Shown: piece by piece, positions 1 to 10,353 of the stretch
Layout: every line of letters begins with the position of its first letter
Numbering within the stretch: position 1 is the stretch's first letter
DNA from: Zeus faber
Lineage: Eukaryota; Chordata; Actinopteri; Zeiformes; Zeidae
Length of the DNA stretch: 64,000 nucleotides
Assembly (NCBI GenBank): GCA_960531495.1
Contig: OY482848.1
Location: 21,121,397 to 21,185,396 of the forward strand
Direction of reading: 5' to 3'
Notes under the pieces: model-generated
Databases searched by the model: none
Seen by the model: only the letters and a program-made list of their open reading frames with translations
What the model was told of the DNA's origin: nothing
Made by a program: the position numbers and the translations under genes

Positions 1-1080
1 GATATTTTGAAGTGCTTTTTGCAAACAAAAGCTCGACCAAATGGGTTTTAAGAAGAACATCCAGTCATGACTGTTCCCGTAATGGAACTTTAAAGACGAA
101 GGTCATTGTGAGAAAAACAAAAGAAAAAAACCACAAATTGATTCGCCTTTTATCATTGGTTTCCTTTGTTTGGTTTATTGTATATTATTTAGCATTTGGT
201 TCATTGTATATTTGCCAAATTTATATTGTATGTTGTTTTTTTTAGCTTCATTTTTCTGGCTTATTGTTTGTTTTGTTTCTTTTTATTACTTGTTGTTATT
301 TTTTAGGTGTATATATTTCCATTTTTCTCTATCTTCTATTTAGATAATGAGATTTATGGTATGTTGCCAATTTTTTTGAAATTAATGACCTTTTTGTCTT
401 GTGTAAATTTTGATTCCCCTCCTATCCTGGAGGAATACAAACCTATTCACGCTCTCTGAATAGTCCTGAGGAGCGCCCCCCCCCTCAGCGTCTCCACACG
501 AAACCGCTCCCACTCCTCCACTCCTCAACATGTAGACATGATTACAGTATCAGGGCTCCTTGTGATGCATGCCTGTCTCCGCCATCTCGTTCTTCTAACC
601 TCCTGTCCTCCCTCTGTTTCTCCGACACCCGCCCTCCTCCCAGTCGATAGAACATCCTGTCAGCGAGCGGAAGCCCAAAGGGCCCCGGCGTTGGGAGTCT
701 ATGCCTTCCCATCTGGAATGATCCTTTGCTCTACGGAGGTCAGGGCAAACAGCAGCCCCAGCGAGGCCCAGCAGGAAGTCGCCCTGTTGATTTTTCTCAA
801 AGTGCTGCCACTGGCAAATATATATCTTGGGGTGTTACAGTAGGAGAGGGTTGTTTTGGGGTGTAACGTTTTATAATTATTGTTGTAATTCAATATGAAT
901 ATAATTATCAGTATTAGTATCATTCCCAATTATTTTGTATTATTCACATTGTATTGTTCTCTATTTTTTGTGAAACACCACATTTAGAAAATTATAAATC
1001 ATAATTATACATGAAATGTGGAACCATAACATGAAACTATACATGAAAAATATATACTTAAAAATATACATGAAACTGCT
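1..1080. other. ctnna2 intron sequence, no gene seen
   Basis: AT-rich flanks with a more GC-rich middle (about 415-800). The short open frames here have no recognisable domain. The next ctnna2 exon, which should begin LRKAVMDHISD, is not visible in 1-3176. Confidence 0.6.
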
Positions 1081-1083
1081 AAT

Positions 1084-1470
1084 ATTATTATTTATGTATT
1101 TATTTTTGAATGTATGTATGTATGTATGTATGTATGTATGTATGTAGGTATGTATGTATGTATGTATGTATGTATTTATTATTGTCATTATTATTATAAT
1201 AATTATTATTATTATTATTATTATTATTATAAAGGGAGAAGCAGTTAACCCCCACATTGATAAAATAATAAATCATAAATGTGCACATGAAACTACACAT
1301 TAATTGAAAAAATGATCTCAGGAAAAATATATACATGAAAAGCACAACCTCCTATTAGTATTATTATTAAAGTTTTTCTTGGAGTTATTATTTATTTATG
1401 TATTTATTTATTTATTTATTTATTTGTTAGTTTATTTGTTTGTTTGTTTTTTTGTTTATTTAATCATTTA
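1084..1470. repeat. Cluster of TATG, ATT and TTTA microsatellites
   Basis: TGTA/TATG units run from about 1110 to 1174, ATT units from about 1195 to 1230, and TTTA/TTTG units from about 1384 to 1460. Tandem repeats keep several frames open, so the apparent peptides here (runs of Ile, or His-Thr-Tyr-Ile) are not genes. Confidence 0.9.
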
Positions 1471-1479
1471 TTTCTCATG

Positions 1480-2120
1480 GGGGAGGGGGCAGAAAGCCAT
1501 ACATTACAATAAACATTATATCAACAAATTAAAAGCTGAGATGCATGTCATAAGCATAAGCTTGTCAGACTTTTTCTGATAGAACTTCATAGGTATCATT
1601 GTATAATATATTAATTCCTCCGCCATGTGGCATAAATACACTCTGTATTAGGAGTCCATATCTGATTCCTAATATACAAAAGCTCAAGGTTTCAGATTGG
1701 AGGCAAAGTTTTCTTCCTTCAGTCGAGATGAAAAAAGAAAATCAATTTTCTCTTGATTTCTCACACGTACAGAATAAATTCAGTGCTTATTTTTCTGCTG
1801 TTACTGGAATCTGGAAAGTAATAGCTCTGCTACTTCCACTTGCAGCTGTCTCGGCTTTGGAAATTAAAAGTAGAATAGAGAGATCGATTGCGCTCAAGGA
1901 CCAAAACACATTTAGATGTTAACTACAACTTTGGGAGGAGTTGGATTCCAGCTGAAACTTTTTTACTACACTAAATAGCGGTCTGTTGCTAGAACACAGA
2001 TTAGGGTTTAGATGTACAGTAGTTGTGGATGAAGTGAGAAGGGGTTTGGGATTTGGTTTCGAAAATCCTACTCGGAAACACTATCCTCCTAACCACTAAA
2101 ACGATCTCAAAACATAACGA
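1480..2120. other. Intron sequence, nothing recognised
   Basis: Single-copy-looking AT-rich DNA. A 107-codon open frame at 1599-1922 (plus) shows no domain, signal peptide or family resemblance. Confidence 0.5.
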
Positions 2121-2124
2121 ACCT

Positions 2125-2590
2125 GTAGAACTGCGCCTATTATTATGGCTTCCTAATAGACAGTGATGCAAGACTCTGCAAACAGAGTGATGCAGAACAC
2201 GACTGATTTACACACACTGAATTCCACAAACATCCGTATTTGTAACAGAATCAAATGACTAATGTCAGATTTCCATTCCTAACTAAGAGCCGGGCCCACT
2301 CATCTGACTCTCATTCACCGTTCAGGAAGTCCTCCCTCGCTCACTGCACCCTACACCAACTGAATCAGACGAACAAAGACTTTAAATTGAACGACTATTT
2401 ACATTGTACCGAGTGACTCATCAAGAACCCAATCTCAAAAAAAGATCATAGAATAGAACAGAGTAGTAAAATGGACAGAACAAGTAACTTGTTCTGATGG
2501 ACACAGAGCTGCTATTCTGGCTGGAACTGATGAATTTGACGTATGAGTGTAGCCTTGCAATTATGATCTTGCAACACAAGAACTAGTTTC
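2125..2590 (+). repeat. Dispersed repeat family A, copy 1
   Basis: This shares ordered blocks with 4806-5745 and 60690-61105. Examples are the 'agtgatgcaaga' region near 2163, 'ttcaggaagtc' near 2321, 'aatctcaaaaaaaga' near 2431, and 'acagagctgctattctg' near 2503 followed by 'gaactgatgaatt'. It lacks the start block (cccaacctttttcctgc) seen in the other copies. It looks like a non-autonomous element; I cannot name the family. Confidence 0.65.
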
Positions 2591-2658
2591 CATTATTTGT
2601 GTACTTTAAGCAGCCGGTACTCCGGTAACGGTCTCCTGCTTGTTTTTAATGGGACTTC

Positions 2659-3003
2659 TGCACCCTGAAGGACTCTCAGACATTTTTTTCTGATAACCCC
2701 GCTGCAATGGCGCAATATGTCTGTTGTGTGTAAATGCCAAAGATAAGTAAAATAAATAATTGTAACAATTTGAATGTATTGTTGCAATATCTTCCAACTA
2801 CTAGTTGCAGCAGTGGGCATCCTGTTAGAGAGCAGCGGAAACAATGCGAGCGGCGAAGAAGCAAGGTGTCAAGAAGCCATGACACCTCCAGTGCGGAAAA
2901 TCATCTTTTCTACCGCTTACTGCTGGCATTTACAAACAACTGACACCCGGCGCCATCGCAGCGGGTTATCACAAATACGTTTGAGAGTCCTTCAAGGTAG
3001 TTT
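2659..3003. repeat. Foldback / MITE-like inverted repeat with about 95-bp arms
   Basis: The left arm (about 2659-2757) and right arm (about 2906-3003) are imperfect reverse complements. Both contain 'gaaggactctca', 'gataacc(c)cgctgc', 'atggcgc' and 'gtaaatgcca' in the same order when read inward. About 150 bp separate them. Translating the two arms from opposite strands gives near-identical peptides (WHL-TTD--RH-SG), an artefact of the inverted structure. It ends about 175 bp from the ctnna2 exon. Confidence 0.75.
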
Positions 3004-3117
3004 GTGTTGCAAAGTGGGCCATACCGTTTGGACTATTTGGGTTGGAGTAGCACTTTGCCAGCGACAGGTGCAATTCTGACGGGACACCATTATGCAGAAA
3101 TCCCCCTGCAAAGGAGC

Positions 3118-3136
3118 GGGGGGGGGGGGGGGGGGG
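3118..3136. repeat. 19-base G run next to the ctnna2 exon
   Basis: An uninterrupted G tract on the plus strand. On the ctnna2 sense strand it is a poly-C tract that starts about 40 nt after the exon's donor site. Length polymorphism is likely. Confidence 0.9.
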
Positions 3137-3176
3137 TGGCGCTATGGGGCTAAATGGCCGGTACGTATGAACCGAC

Positions 3177-3257
3177 CTGTCTGCGGAGGTCCCTTGTCTT
3201 CTTGGTCATCTTGTCGATGGCAGAGTTCAGGGGATCGCCCTTCTCTTTCCGTCCAGT
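3177..3257 (-). CDS. ctnna2: ctnna2 (alpha-N-catenin) internal coding exon, 27 codons
   Basis: Read on the minus strand, these 81 bases encode 27 residues beginning TGRKEKGDPLNSAIDKM and ending TRDLRRQ. This matches the vertebrate alpha-catenin segment at the start of the M region; the EKGDPL part points to CTNNA2 rather than CTNNA1. The acceptor is strong: a long pyrimidine tract ending CCACAG. The donor is CAG followed by GTCGGT, which is weak after the GT. Both boundaries are phase 0, so the exon could be skipped without a frameshift. Alpha-N-catenin links cadherin-beta-catenin complexes to actin in neurons. By human numbering this should be about exon 8, the exon after the large intron that hosts LRRTM1. 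I do not see the neighbouring coding exons in the window. The Met at 3207-3209 is the codon from which N-terminally truncated isoforms could start. Confidence 0.93.
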
Positions 3258-4376
3258 CTGTGGAAAGAAGAAGGAGAAAGGATCATCAGCTACATTGATA
3301 TTACATCACATTCATGTCCGGACGTAGAGTATGTAGGTATTTCATTTTGACATGATGAAAGAGCGCAGGGGTGAAAAGGCATCCATATCGTAGAGCCTTT
3401 ACTTAGTGCAGCAAAACAGACAGGCCCTAACTGACTGTACAACAAAGAAAAAAGAAAAAAAAAAACATGAACTGGGACAGTACGGCTGTTTGCCGGCGAG
3501 CTACCTGACTGCTTGTTGCTATGCTACCGGACCAAAACTCAACTCCTACAGCTGTGAATCAGAGGTCAGGAGGGTTAAACTTGAAAGGTGTATTTTACCG
3601 CAACTGTCTTGAGGAAAGGGTCTAAGGTCTATCGTCTAATTTCCAGCAAAAAGTTGGGACATAATGTGAAAGAGACTTTGAACAATTTACAAACACACAC
3701 ACAAAAAGAATCAGCCTTCATATATTTTCTTCACCAAGGAAATTAAAGTATTTATTTATCAGTGGTATTTGGTTTCAACTTGAGCCACACTGGAAACAGA
3801 TTCAACACCGATCTTGATTTCGTATAAATGATGCTACTTTCACGTCGAATGAGAATTACAGTTTGAAGGGCTCGCATGCTCAACAACACGCTTTGACCTC
3901 GGCCGAACCTGAACCTGTCTTAGGACAGAAGGAGGTTCCTAGAAACCTTTGCGTTATTATCATCATCTAATTCTGTGCTACAACATTTTAAGATATTCTA
4001 GTTAAAAACGTTAAAGAAAAGCAGATGCGAGCAAGGTAATAATCCTTAAATCACACATATTAAATCATATTCTTATTAAGATTTACATCTATTTTGGTAT
4101 ATATTAAAAAGTATATATATATAGTATACACTACAGTTTTAATGCACCCCCATTTTCCAGTTCTTATTGCAATTCAATCAATTCAAGTCCAGTGAATAAC
4201 ATGAAATGGTACAAAGGTAAGCGGTAAACTGCCAGAGGTAAAATAAAAAAACACAGGTTACCAAAAACTGAAAAAAATATGTAAATTTCAGAGTTCTAAA
4301 AAAAAGGGAACATGTAATTGGTTAACTCCAGTGTTACATCTGAGCCATTAGGCACCACTGGACAAAGCTTGTTCTC

Positions 4377-4377
<1 letters not shown>
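3258..4377. other. Large ctnna2 intron, first part; nothing recognised
   Basis: The intron flanking the exon's acceptor. The segment 3467-3510 resembles 7122-7167 (both contain 'aacatgaactgggacag' then 'ggctgttt'), a small dispersed duplication. No coding exon is seen. Confidence 0.5.
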
Positions 4378-4474
<97 letters not shown>

Positions 4475-4493
4475 CACACACACACACACACAC
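4378..4493. repeat. CA/GT microsatellite, about 115 bp
   Basis: A nearly pure CA array with one G interruption near 4468. His-Thr or Cys-Val open frames across it are artefacts. Confidence 0.97.
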
Positions 4494-4805
4494 TGTAAAT
4501 GAATAATGCATCACAGGCATCATGGAGTAATTCAATATAAAAAATGAATGGTGCATAATGTTGATAATCTGTATTTACAATAAAATAAAGAAGAAGATAA
4601 CAAAGATATATATGAAAACATTTATTAATAATAGCAACAGTATATAACCCAACAACAATATTAATAATAACATATATTTAATCAAAACTATAATTATAAT
4701 TACATCAAAAGATAAACAAACCTAGCAGCAAAACCTTGTGCTTGCGCCGTGCTTGTTAGGAAATAATTGAAGTAGTTCTGCACTGAGGGCTAGGCCATAC
4801 TGATA

Positions 4806-5745
4806 CATGCAGAACAGCGTTTCCCAACCTTTTTCCTGCTTCGCACACTTTCAAAGGAATCGTCCCACGACACACCACTAAGGTGTTCACCACTGAAAAC
4901 GTCACAAAGGGTTTGGACTGTGCTTATTGTTATGGTCTACTGATAGCTAGTGATGCAAGATGCACAAACAGTTTGGTCGTGGTGAACAAAACCTTTTAAA
5001 TGAGTCGAAAGTCGGGAGTAACTCAGCGCAAGGAAAGTGGAGGAGCGAGTGAATGTTTGACTCACAAACTGATCGCATTCACAGCTCAGAGACGGACTCC
5101 TGAACCGACTCATTCAAGATGCAAGATTCAAGATTCAAGAGGTTTATTCGTCACATACATATACATACTTTCATACATATATGCAGTGAAATGTAATGCA
5201 ACGCACCCGGTGATAACACACAATATGTCCTAGGAAAGAAATTCTTTCTAAAAGACCAACTAACTGACTCCTAAAACGTAATACAGTAAGTCGAATACTT
5301 ATAGAATAAAAATAAAAATATATAGAATAAAATAAAATACAATAAAATAAAATGAAATAAAATGGAATAGATATGGAATATGCTTATGTATATGGAATAG
5401 GCAATTATGTATATACAGATATGTGCATTAAAGTGGCCACTTTAATCCACATATCTGTATATACATTCGTGGTTCAGGAAGTCTTCCCTTGCTCACCGAG
5501 CGAAGAGTCGGAATATTGAGCGACTCTTTACTCTTGACTGAGTGCCTCGTCAATCTCAAAAAAAGAGCCAATCTTTAATCATTACGAATAGTTCTCACTT
5601 TCAGTGCGACACCCGAGCTTCTTCTACACAGAGCTGCTATTCTGCAGCATGGAACTGATGAATTTTAGGAATTAGTACAGTCTTGCAATTTCAATCTTAA
5701 AACACGAGAGCTCAATTTTTTTTTTTTTCACGGCACACTGGTGTG
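4806..5745 (+). repeat. Dispersed repeat family A, copy 2, with a nested insertion
   Basis: It begins 'cccaacctttttcctgctt' and ends near 'cacggcacactgg'. Blocks shared with 2125-2590 and 60690-61105 are interrupted at about 5125-5462 by an AT-rich insert beginning 'caagattcaagaggtttatt', a motif I recall from another dispersed fish repeat. The insert includes AAAAT-type degenerate repeats and ends in a long palindrome. The three copies give the order of events: family A first, then the insert. Confidence 0.65.
5407..5466. repeat. 60-bp near-perfect palindrome
   Basis: The 19-base left arm (5407-5425, atgtatatacagatatgtg) is the exact reverse complement of 5448-5466. Between them, 20 bases (5427-5446) form a perfect palindrome centred on GTGGCCAC. 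Only the pair 5426/5447 (C opposite C) fails to match. It should form a very stable hairpin or cruciform. Confidence 0.95.
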
Positions 5746-6666
5746 ATAAAGACTGTGGTTGAAAAATCCCGAAGTATATCAGTGGGTATTTGGGTACTTA
5801 GGCACTTCAAAATCCTTATTTCACCAGGCCCAGCTATTTTAGCACAACCATATCACTATACTGTAACATTAAAACGACGCATTCTTAGAAACAGGGCTTT
5901 CCAGAATACCACATCATTTTACAGGATCACGCTACAGCCGGCGTCATTACAAAATCTGACGCCGAAGAATTCTTTCCCCTGGCGATTGCTTCGCATTCCA
6001 TTCCATTTGAAAGTCCAAGGGGGTTCGGAGTCGCCTCATCTTTGCCAGATTTAGTCTTTAGTGGAAGCTTTGCTACATCCCCGAAATAATACAAATAAAT
6101 AAATAACGTGAACCAGTGTCCCATACAGAAAAAAAAGACAAAAACAAAATCAAAATGTTTACAATAAAGTGGCACATTGTTTTTTGTCTGGGTGTCCCTG
6201 TGGGACGCCAACGCTTGGTCTGCAAAACAGCCTTACCTTGAGCATCAACCCCAAACAGCAAGATGCGTGGCTAATGATTGCTTCGCAGTTATACCCATCG
6301 TATCACCTCCAGAAGAATAATGCGAGCGGCCTTTCAATGAATCCCCCTTTTTGTGAACCTGTCCTCGTTTTCTATTTTGGCTACTGACCTATTTGAGTTT
6401 GGTTATGAAACCACAAAAACCCCATACTCTAAAGGAGCCGGCCGCTTTAAAACGGCATCATTAACACTGCATCTTTACAAGGTTGCTTTGAAACAATGAC
6501 TCAGGCTGCAGTGTTCTATGATGCAGGTCACATCGCCACTTTTTGGCAAAGGATCGTTTTTGTTCATGCCAGCACTGGTTGTTGATGAGACCTATACACG
6601 AGGACAAAAGGAGAAAATGCATCTGCGTCATCAGATAATGCGATGTGGTGAGTGCCTTCCTGATGA

Positions 6667-6705
<39 letters not shown>

Positions 6706-7286
6706 CAAACGAGAAAAAACAACAACCCCAAGCCAAGATGATCGACATGTTGCCTGTGTGAGACTGCGATGTTCCGTCAACGCCATACCAGCATACACAA
6801 TTAATTGTCTTGTTGCCAGGCAACCCTCTCTTCCAAAGCTCCTCAGAATAGAAAGTGAGTGAACATCTGAGAAGAGAGAACGGCCCAAATGTACACCAGC
6901 TGCTACAGACACATGAAGGTAGAAAAGTAGAAATCCTGTTGCTTTTGTCCTCAGGACAAAGGCGATGTAGTGGCTCGTGCAGAGCAGACCCGCTCCTCGG
7001 TACATCTAACAAGCGTCATCTAAATAGCATCTAGCTTGACGGGTCTTTCATTAAATTTATCGCACAGTTTTTTTTATTGTAAACATGTTATTTTAGGCCT
7101 GGACTATACAGCAAAACAAATAAAACATGAACTGGGACAGCAGGGCTGTTTAGCAGCGAGCTTCCTGTAGAAAAGCTAAATGTAGAAAACCTGTTTTCTA
7201 CTTTTAGTAGCTTCATCTAAATGGCATCTAGCTTCACAGGTGAATGAACATATAGGCCTGGCTTGAAATGCAACACAAAATTGTAT

Positions 7287-7324
<38 letters not shown>

Positions 7325-8972
7325 ATCTAGGGGGTCCCTGCTGTTTCTCTATCCATCAAGGGGTCCTTGGTCTCAAAAAAGTTGGTCTACATTAATAATA
7401 ATCCAAATGAATATACTTACTGTTAATATAGACATTACCCAAATACCAGCTAATCAGTGTGTGCCACAGCTGCAGTGGGGGAGGAGCATCCCTGCAAAAA
7501 AAGAAACCATAAAGCGCCCAAAACTAGGACCGACCGAATTCTACTGCGACGCCTAAGTGCTTATGATCCAAACAAGCTCCCTGCCAGACCTCCATGACTA
7601 ATCAAACCACAGGCTCCGGGATGGGGAAAACTCAAGATAAGAGGCACCTTCGGCTCGACCTCTGAGCGGGCTTACAACCATGACATGGACACACAGACAC
7701 CGCAGGAAAGTGATATTCAGGGAGAAGAAGAGAGCAAATGACATCTTTATCTGTGCTCACGTGTTTTAAATATTCCACGTGGAAGTACATAACTCCAACT
7801 CCTTTGCCACCGTCGCTCATGAGGTATTGAATATAACAGAATGTTGCTCGACGGCCGGAGGAAGGTCTTTCAAAAACCATTTGTGTCTGGACTGAACAAA
7901 CCACCAATCTTACGAGGCGTCTAAATCTGTGCATTTGACGTAAATACTCCAACTACAGAATCACGGCAAAGTACATTCTCAAAAAGGAACATATGTCTGT
8001 CAAACTCACGTTACACTTTGCCCATTTGACAACATTTGAGGCACTTTCGAGAAAGACCTTTCGAGAAGTCCTCTTTTGAGATAACCCCTTCTGAGAGAGC
8101 GCTAGGCCTCAAACCTCTTTGAAGAATCCTCCGTGGTAGAAACACTGTTTCTTCAGGGTCCACTTCAATTCCACCACCTTTGGAAAGAATCTTTCGCCTT
8201 GTTTTCTGAAAGACTCACATTTGGAGAAGTTCGCGTCTCTGCTGAGGTGCAAATGGGCGCGAGTCAAAGAACTGTGGCCGTGCAGCATCTTTGCTTGGCG
8301 TAAGATGAGACCGGACAATGACTGAAAAGCTTTTTCGCTGCAGAGAGAAGGCGTAACGGCCGAAGCCAGGGTCACTGCGGAAGACCGAAAAGCCACTTCT
8401 TTTATCAGTTAAATAATTCACCCTCGATAATCCAGCAATACAAATTCTTTGTATTGTGGATTTGGTCAATTGGCCGATTGGTTGAGTGGTTTGGGGATTT
8501 GATTGGACCAATGACTACCGTTTTATTTCCATCAATCAAAGCTAACTCTCTCATCTGAAATGTGTTTGTCAACTCTAAGCTCATTCAATAATTGTAATTG
8601 TCTAAATGACGATGTCCTTGAGACCATTGTGACGCTCTTATCAACAAACAAGTTAAATTGCTTGTAAAGTGAAAATAAAATTATGTTCTGAGTTTGTCGT
8701 GCCACAGAACAATGTGTTATTAACCACCCAGACACATTTGAGTTAAAAAAAAAAGAATTCGCCAAGTATACAAAACATTTCAAAATCGTGATAAAATAGC
8801 CATTGCTCTCTGCTGAGACGCTGGGGGTGTGTGCGCTGAGGACGCTGAAACCATGCCCATTTGCATTAACTGCGTAATAATATACAAACGTTTACATCGG
8901 AGTAACTTCCATGTTTTTCTGCCGAACGCAGTCCTGTGTGTTGCTCACCTCAAAGTGCCGCTGCGGGATCGC
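5746..8972. other. Intron sequence with minor simple repeats
   Basis: It contains an AAT array (about 6668-6703) and an A run merging into AT units (about 7286-7320). There is also a local direct duplication of about 30 bp (7014-7043 and 7211-7240, sharing 'catctaaat(a/g)gcatctagctt'). No gene, exon or named element is recognised; open frames such as 6461-7012 (minus) run through the AAT array and lack domains. Confidence 0.5.
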
Positions 8973-9253
8973 ATTAGCATGCAGCTGGACAGGTTGACGC
9001 CATTAGCATGCGGCTGGACAGGTTGACGCCATTAGCATGCGGCTGGACAAGGTGACGTCATTAGCATGCAGCTGGACAGGTTGACGTCATTAGCATGCGG
9101 CTGGACAAGGTGACGTCATTAGCATGCAGCTGGACAGGTTGACGTCATTAGCATGCGGCTGGACAAGGTGACGTCATTAGCATGCGGCTGGACAGGTTGA
9201 CGTCATTAGCATGCGGCTGGACAAGGTGACGTCATTAGCATGCAGCTAATGCT
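8973..9253. repeat. 29-bp minisatellite with seven perfect CRE palindromes
   Basis: Nine full 29-bp units start at 8973, 9002, 9031, 9060, 9089, 9118, 9147, 9176 and 9205, with a partial tenth at 9234. Spacing is exact. Each unit reads attagcatgc(a/g)gctggac followed by a variable part. From the third unit on, each boundary creates TGACGTCA (first at 9053-9060, last at 9227-9234). The first two boundaries read TGACGCCA. Units tend to alternate between 'acaggttgac' and 'acaaggtgac' versions, suggesting expansion in pairs. Confidence 0.97.
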
Positions 9254-9547
9254 AAAGGGCCGGTTCTTGTTTTTTTTGGTTGTTCCGGGCGCATAAGCGG
9301 CAATTTATATTCCTGCCGGGATGGGGGGGTGGGGGTACGGAGTGGAGAACCTCCGCTGTGCGTCTCCTGGGCGCAACGCCAGGGGGAGCCAAAGACACCC
9401 ACCGGTTTGGCTTGGCAGGAGTTCATAATCTCCCTGAAGACGCCTTTTACTCCGGGTGTTTGTTCCTAAAACAATGTTCGATCCCAAATTCCGGGCTGTT
9501 AGCGTAGCCTAGCTTATATCACCACTGACGCTCCGTTTCAGACCCGA

Positions 9548-9895
9548 GCCGTTTCTCAATACCAAGTACGCCAAGTGCGGACTTGCGGACTTGGTAGTTC
9601 AGAGTTGGCAAGTTCGACTCGGGAGTACAGACTCCCGGGGACGGGAGGACGCAGGACGGTCATTCTGCGAAATGCATTCTGGGATACTTGGCTGTCCCAA
9701 GTCCACACAAGTCACCACCGATGCCTCCTCGATAAAATGGGCGGAGCAAGTCCACATCCGGGCATTTGGACTGGACTTGGCTTGATGCGGACTATGAATT
9801 GGAACAGTACTTGGGCTGCGACTGATGACGTTTCACAAGTCCTCAAGAACACAAGTACAAACAAGAACGCAGAGTGAGAAAGGGCCCCGGTGTTT
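9548..9895. mobile_element. Non-autonomous DNA element (MITE-like), family not certain
   Basis: The left end reads 'ccgtttctcaataccaagta'. The right end, read on the other strand, begins 'ccctttctcactctgcg', giving short imperfect terminal inverted repeats. Internally it is rich in repeated 'aagt(c/a)c' words and contains 'cattctgggata'. This pattern is familiar from small dispersed DNA elements in fish. The 100-codon frame inside shows no transposase motif. Confidence 0.5.
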
Positions 9896-10040
9896 ATATA
9901 GTGTTGGGGGCGAGGCCATGCAAAGTATGACGTTGTATACATCATCGGGTCATGATTTAGCCTCGCCCAGAAAATCTGGACAACAAAAATGGTGAGAAAC
10001 GGTTCAAGGGTCTCACTGCACAATTCTGTTTTGGCACAAA

Positions 10041-10353
10041 TCACTGAATTGACTTTACAGGGAGGTTAATGATATTCTGGGATGTGCTGTTGAAGACAAA
10101 TCTAGAGGTTGATGTATTTCTACCAAATAAATTTGACTGATTTCAAGACTTTATATCAATGTTTCACCTCCACTGGAACTACAGGTGTTCCAGCGCCAGG
10201 ATTCTAATGACAAAAAAGATGGCTATTCTGATGATCTATTCTTGATTTCTAAATAAGGCAGCCTTAAAGATCGCCTCCATTAAAAACTGTGCTTTCCTCT
10301 ATTATTACCTCCTCTTGGAAACATGGCTTCCACACTACAGATTGTTATATGTG
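10041..10353 (+). repeat. Dispersed repeat B, copy 1 (plus orientation)
   Basis: About 310 bp, nearly identical to the reverse complement of 15714-16019. Both begin 'tcactgaattgactttacag' and end near 'ttccac(a/t)ctacagattgtt'. Differences are scattered substitutions and a few indels, for example around 'ctgatgatctattcttg' near 10230. No coding potential or transposase is seen; the family is unknown to me. Confidence 0.92.

Noticed and set aside
6461-7012. 183-codon minus frame
   Set aside because: Kept open by an AAT array (poly-Ile) and lacks any recognisable domain.
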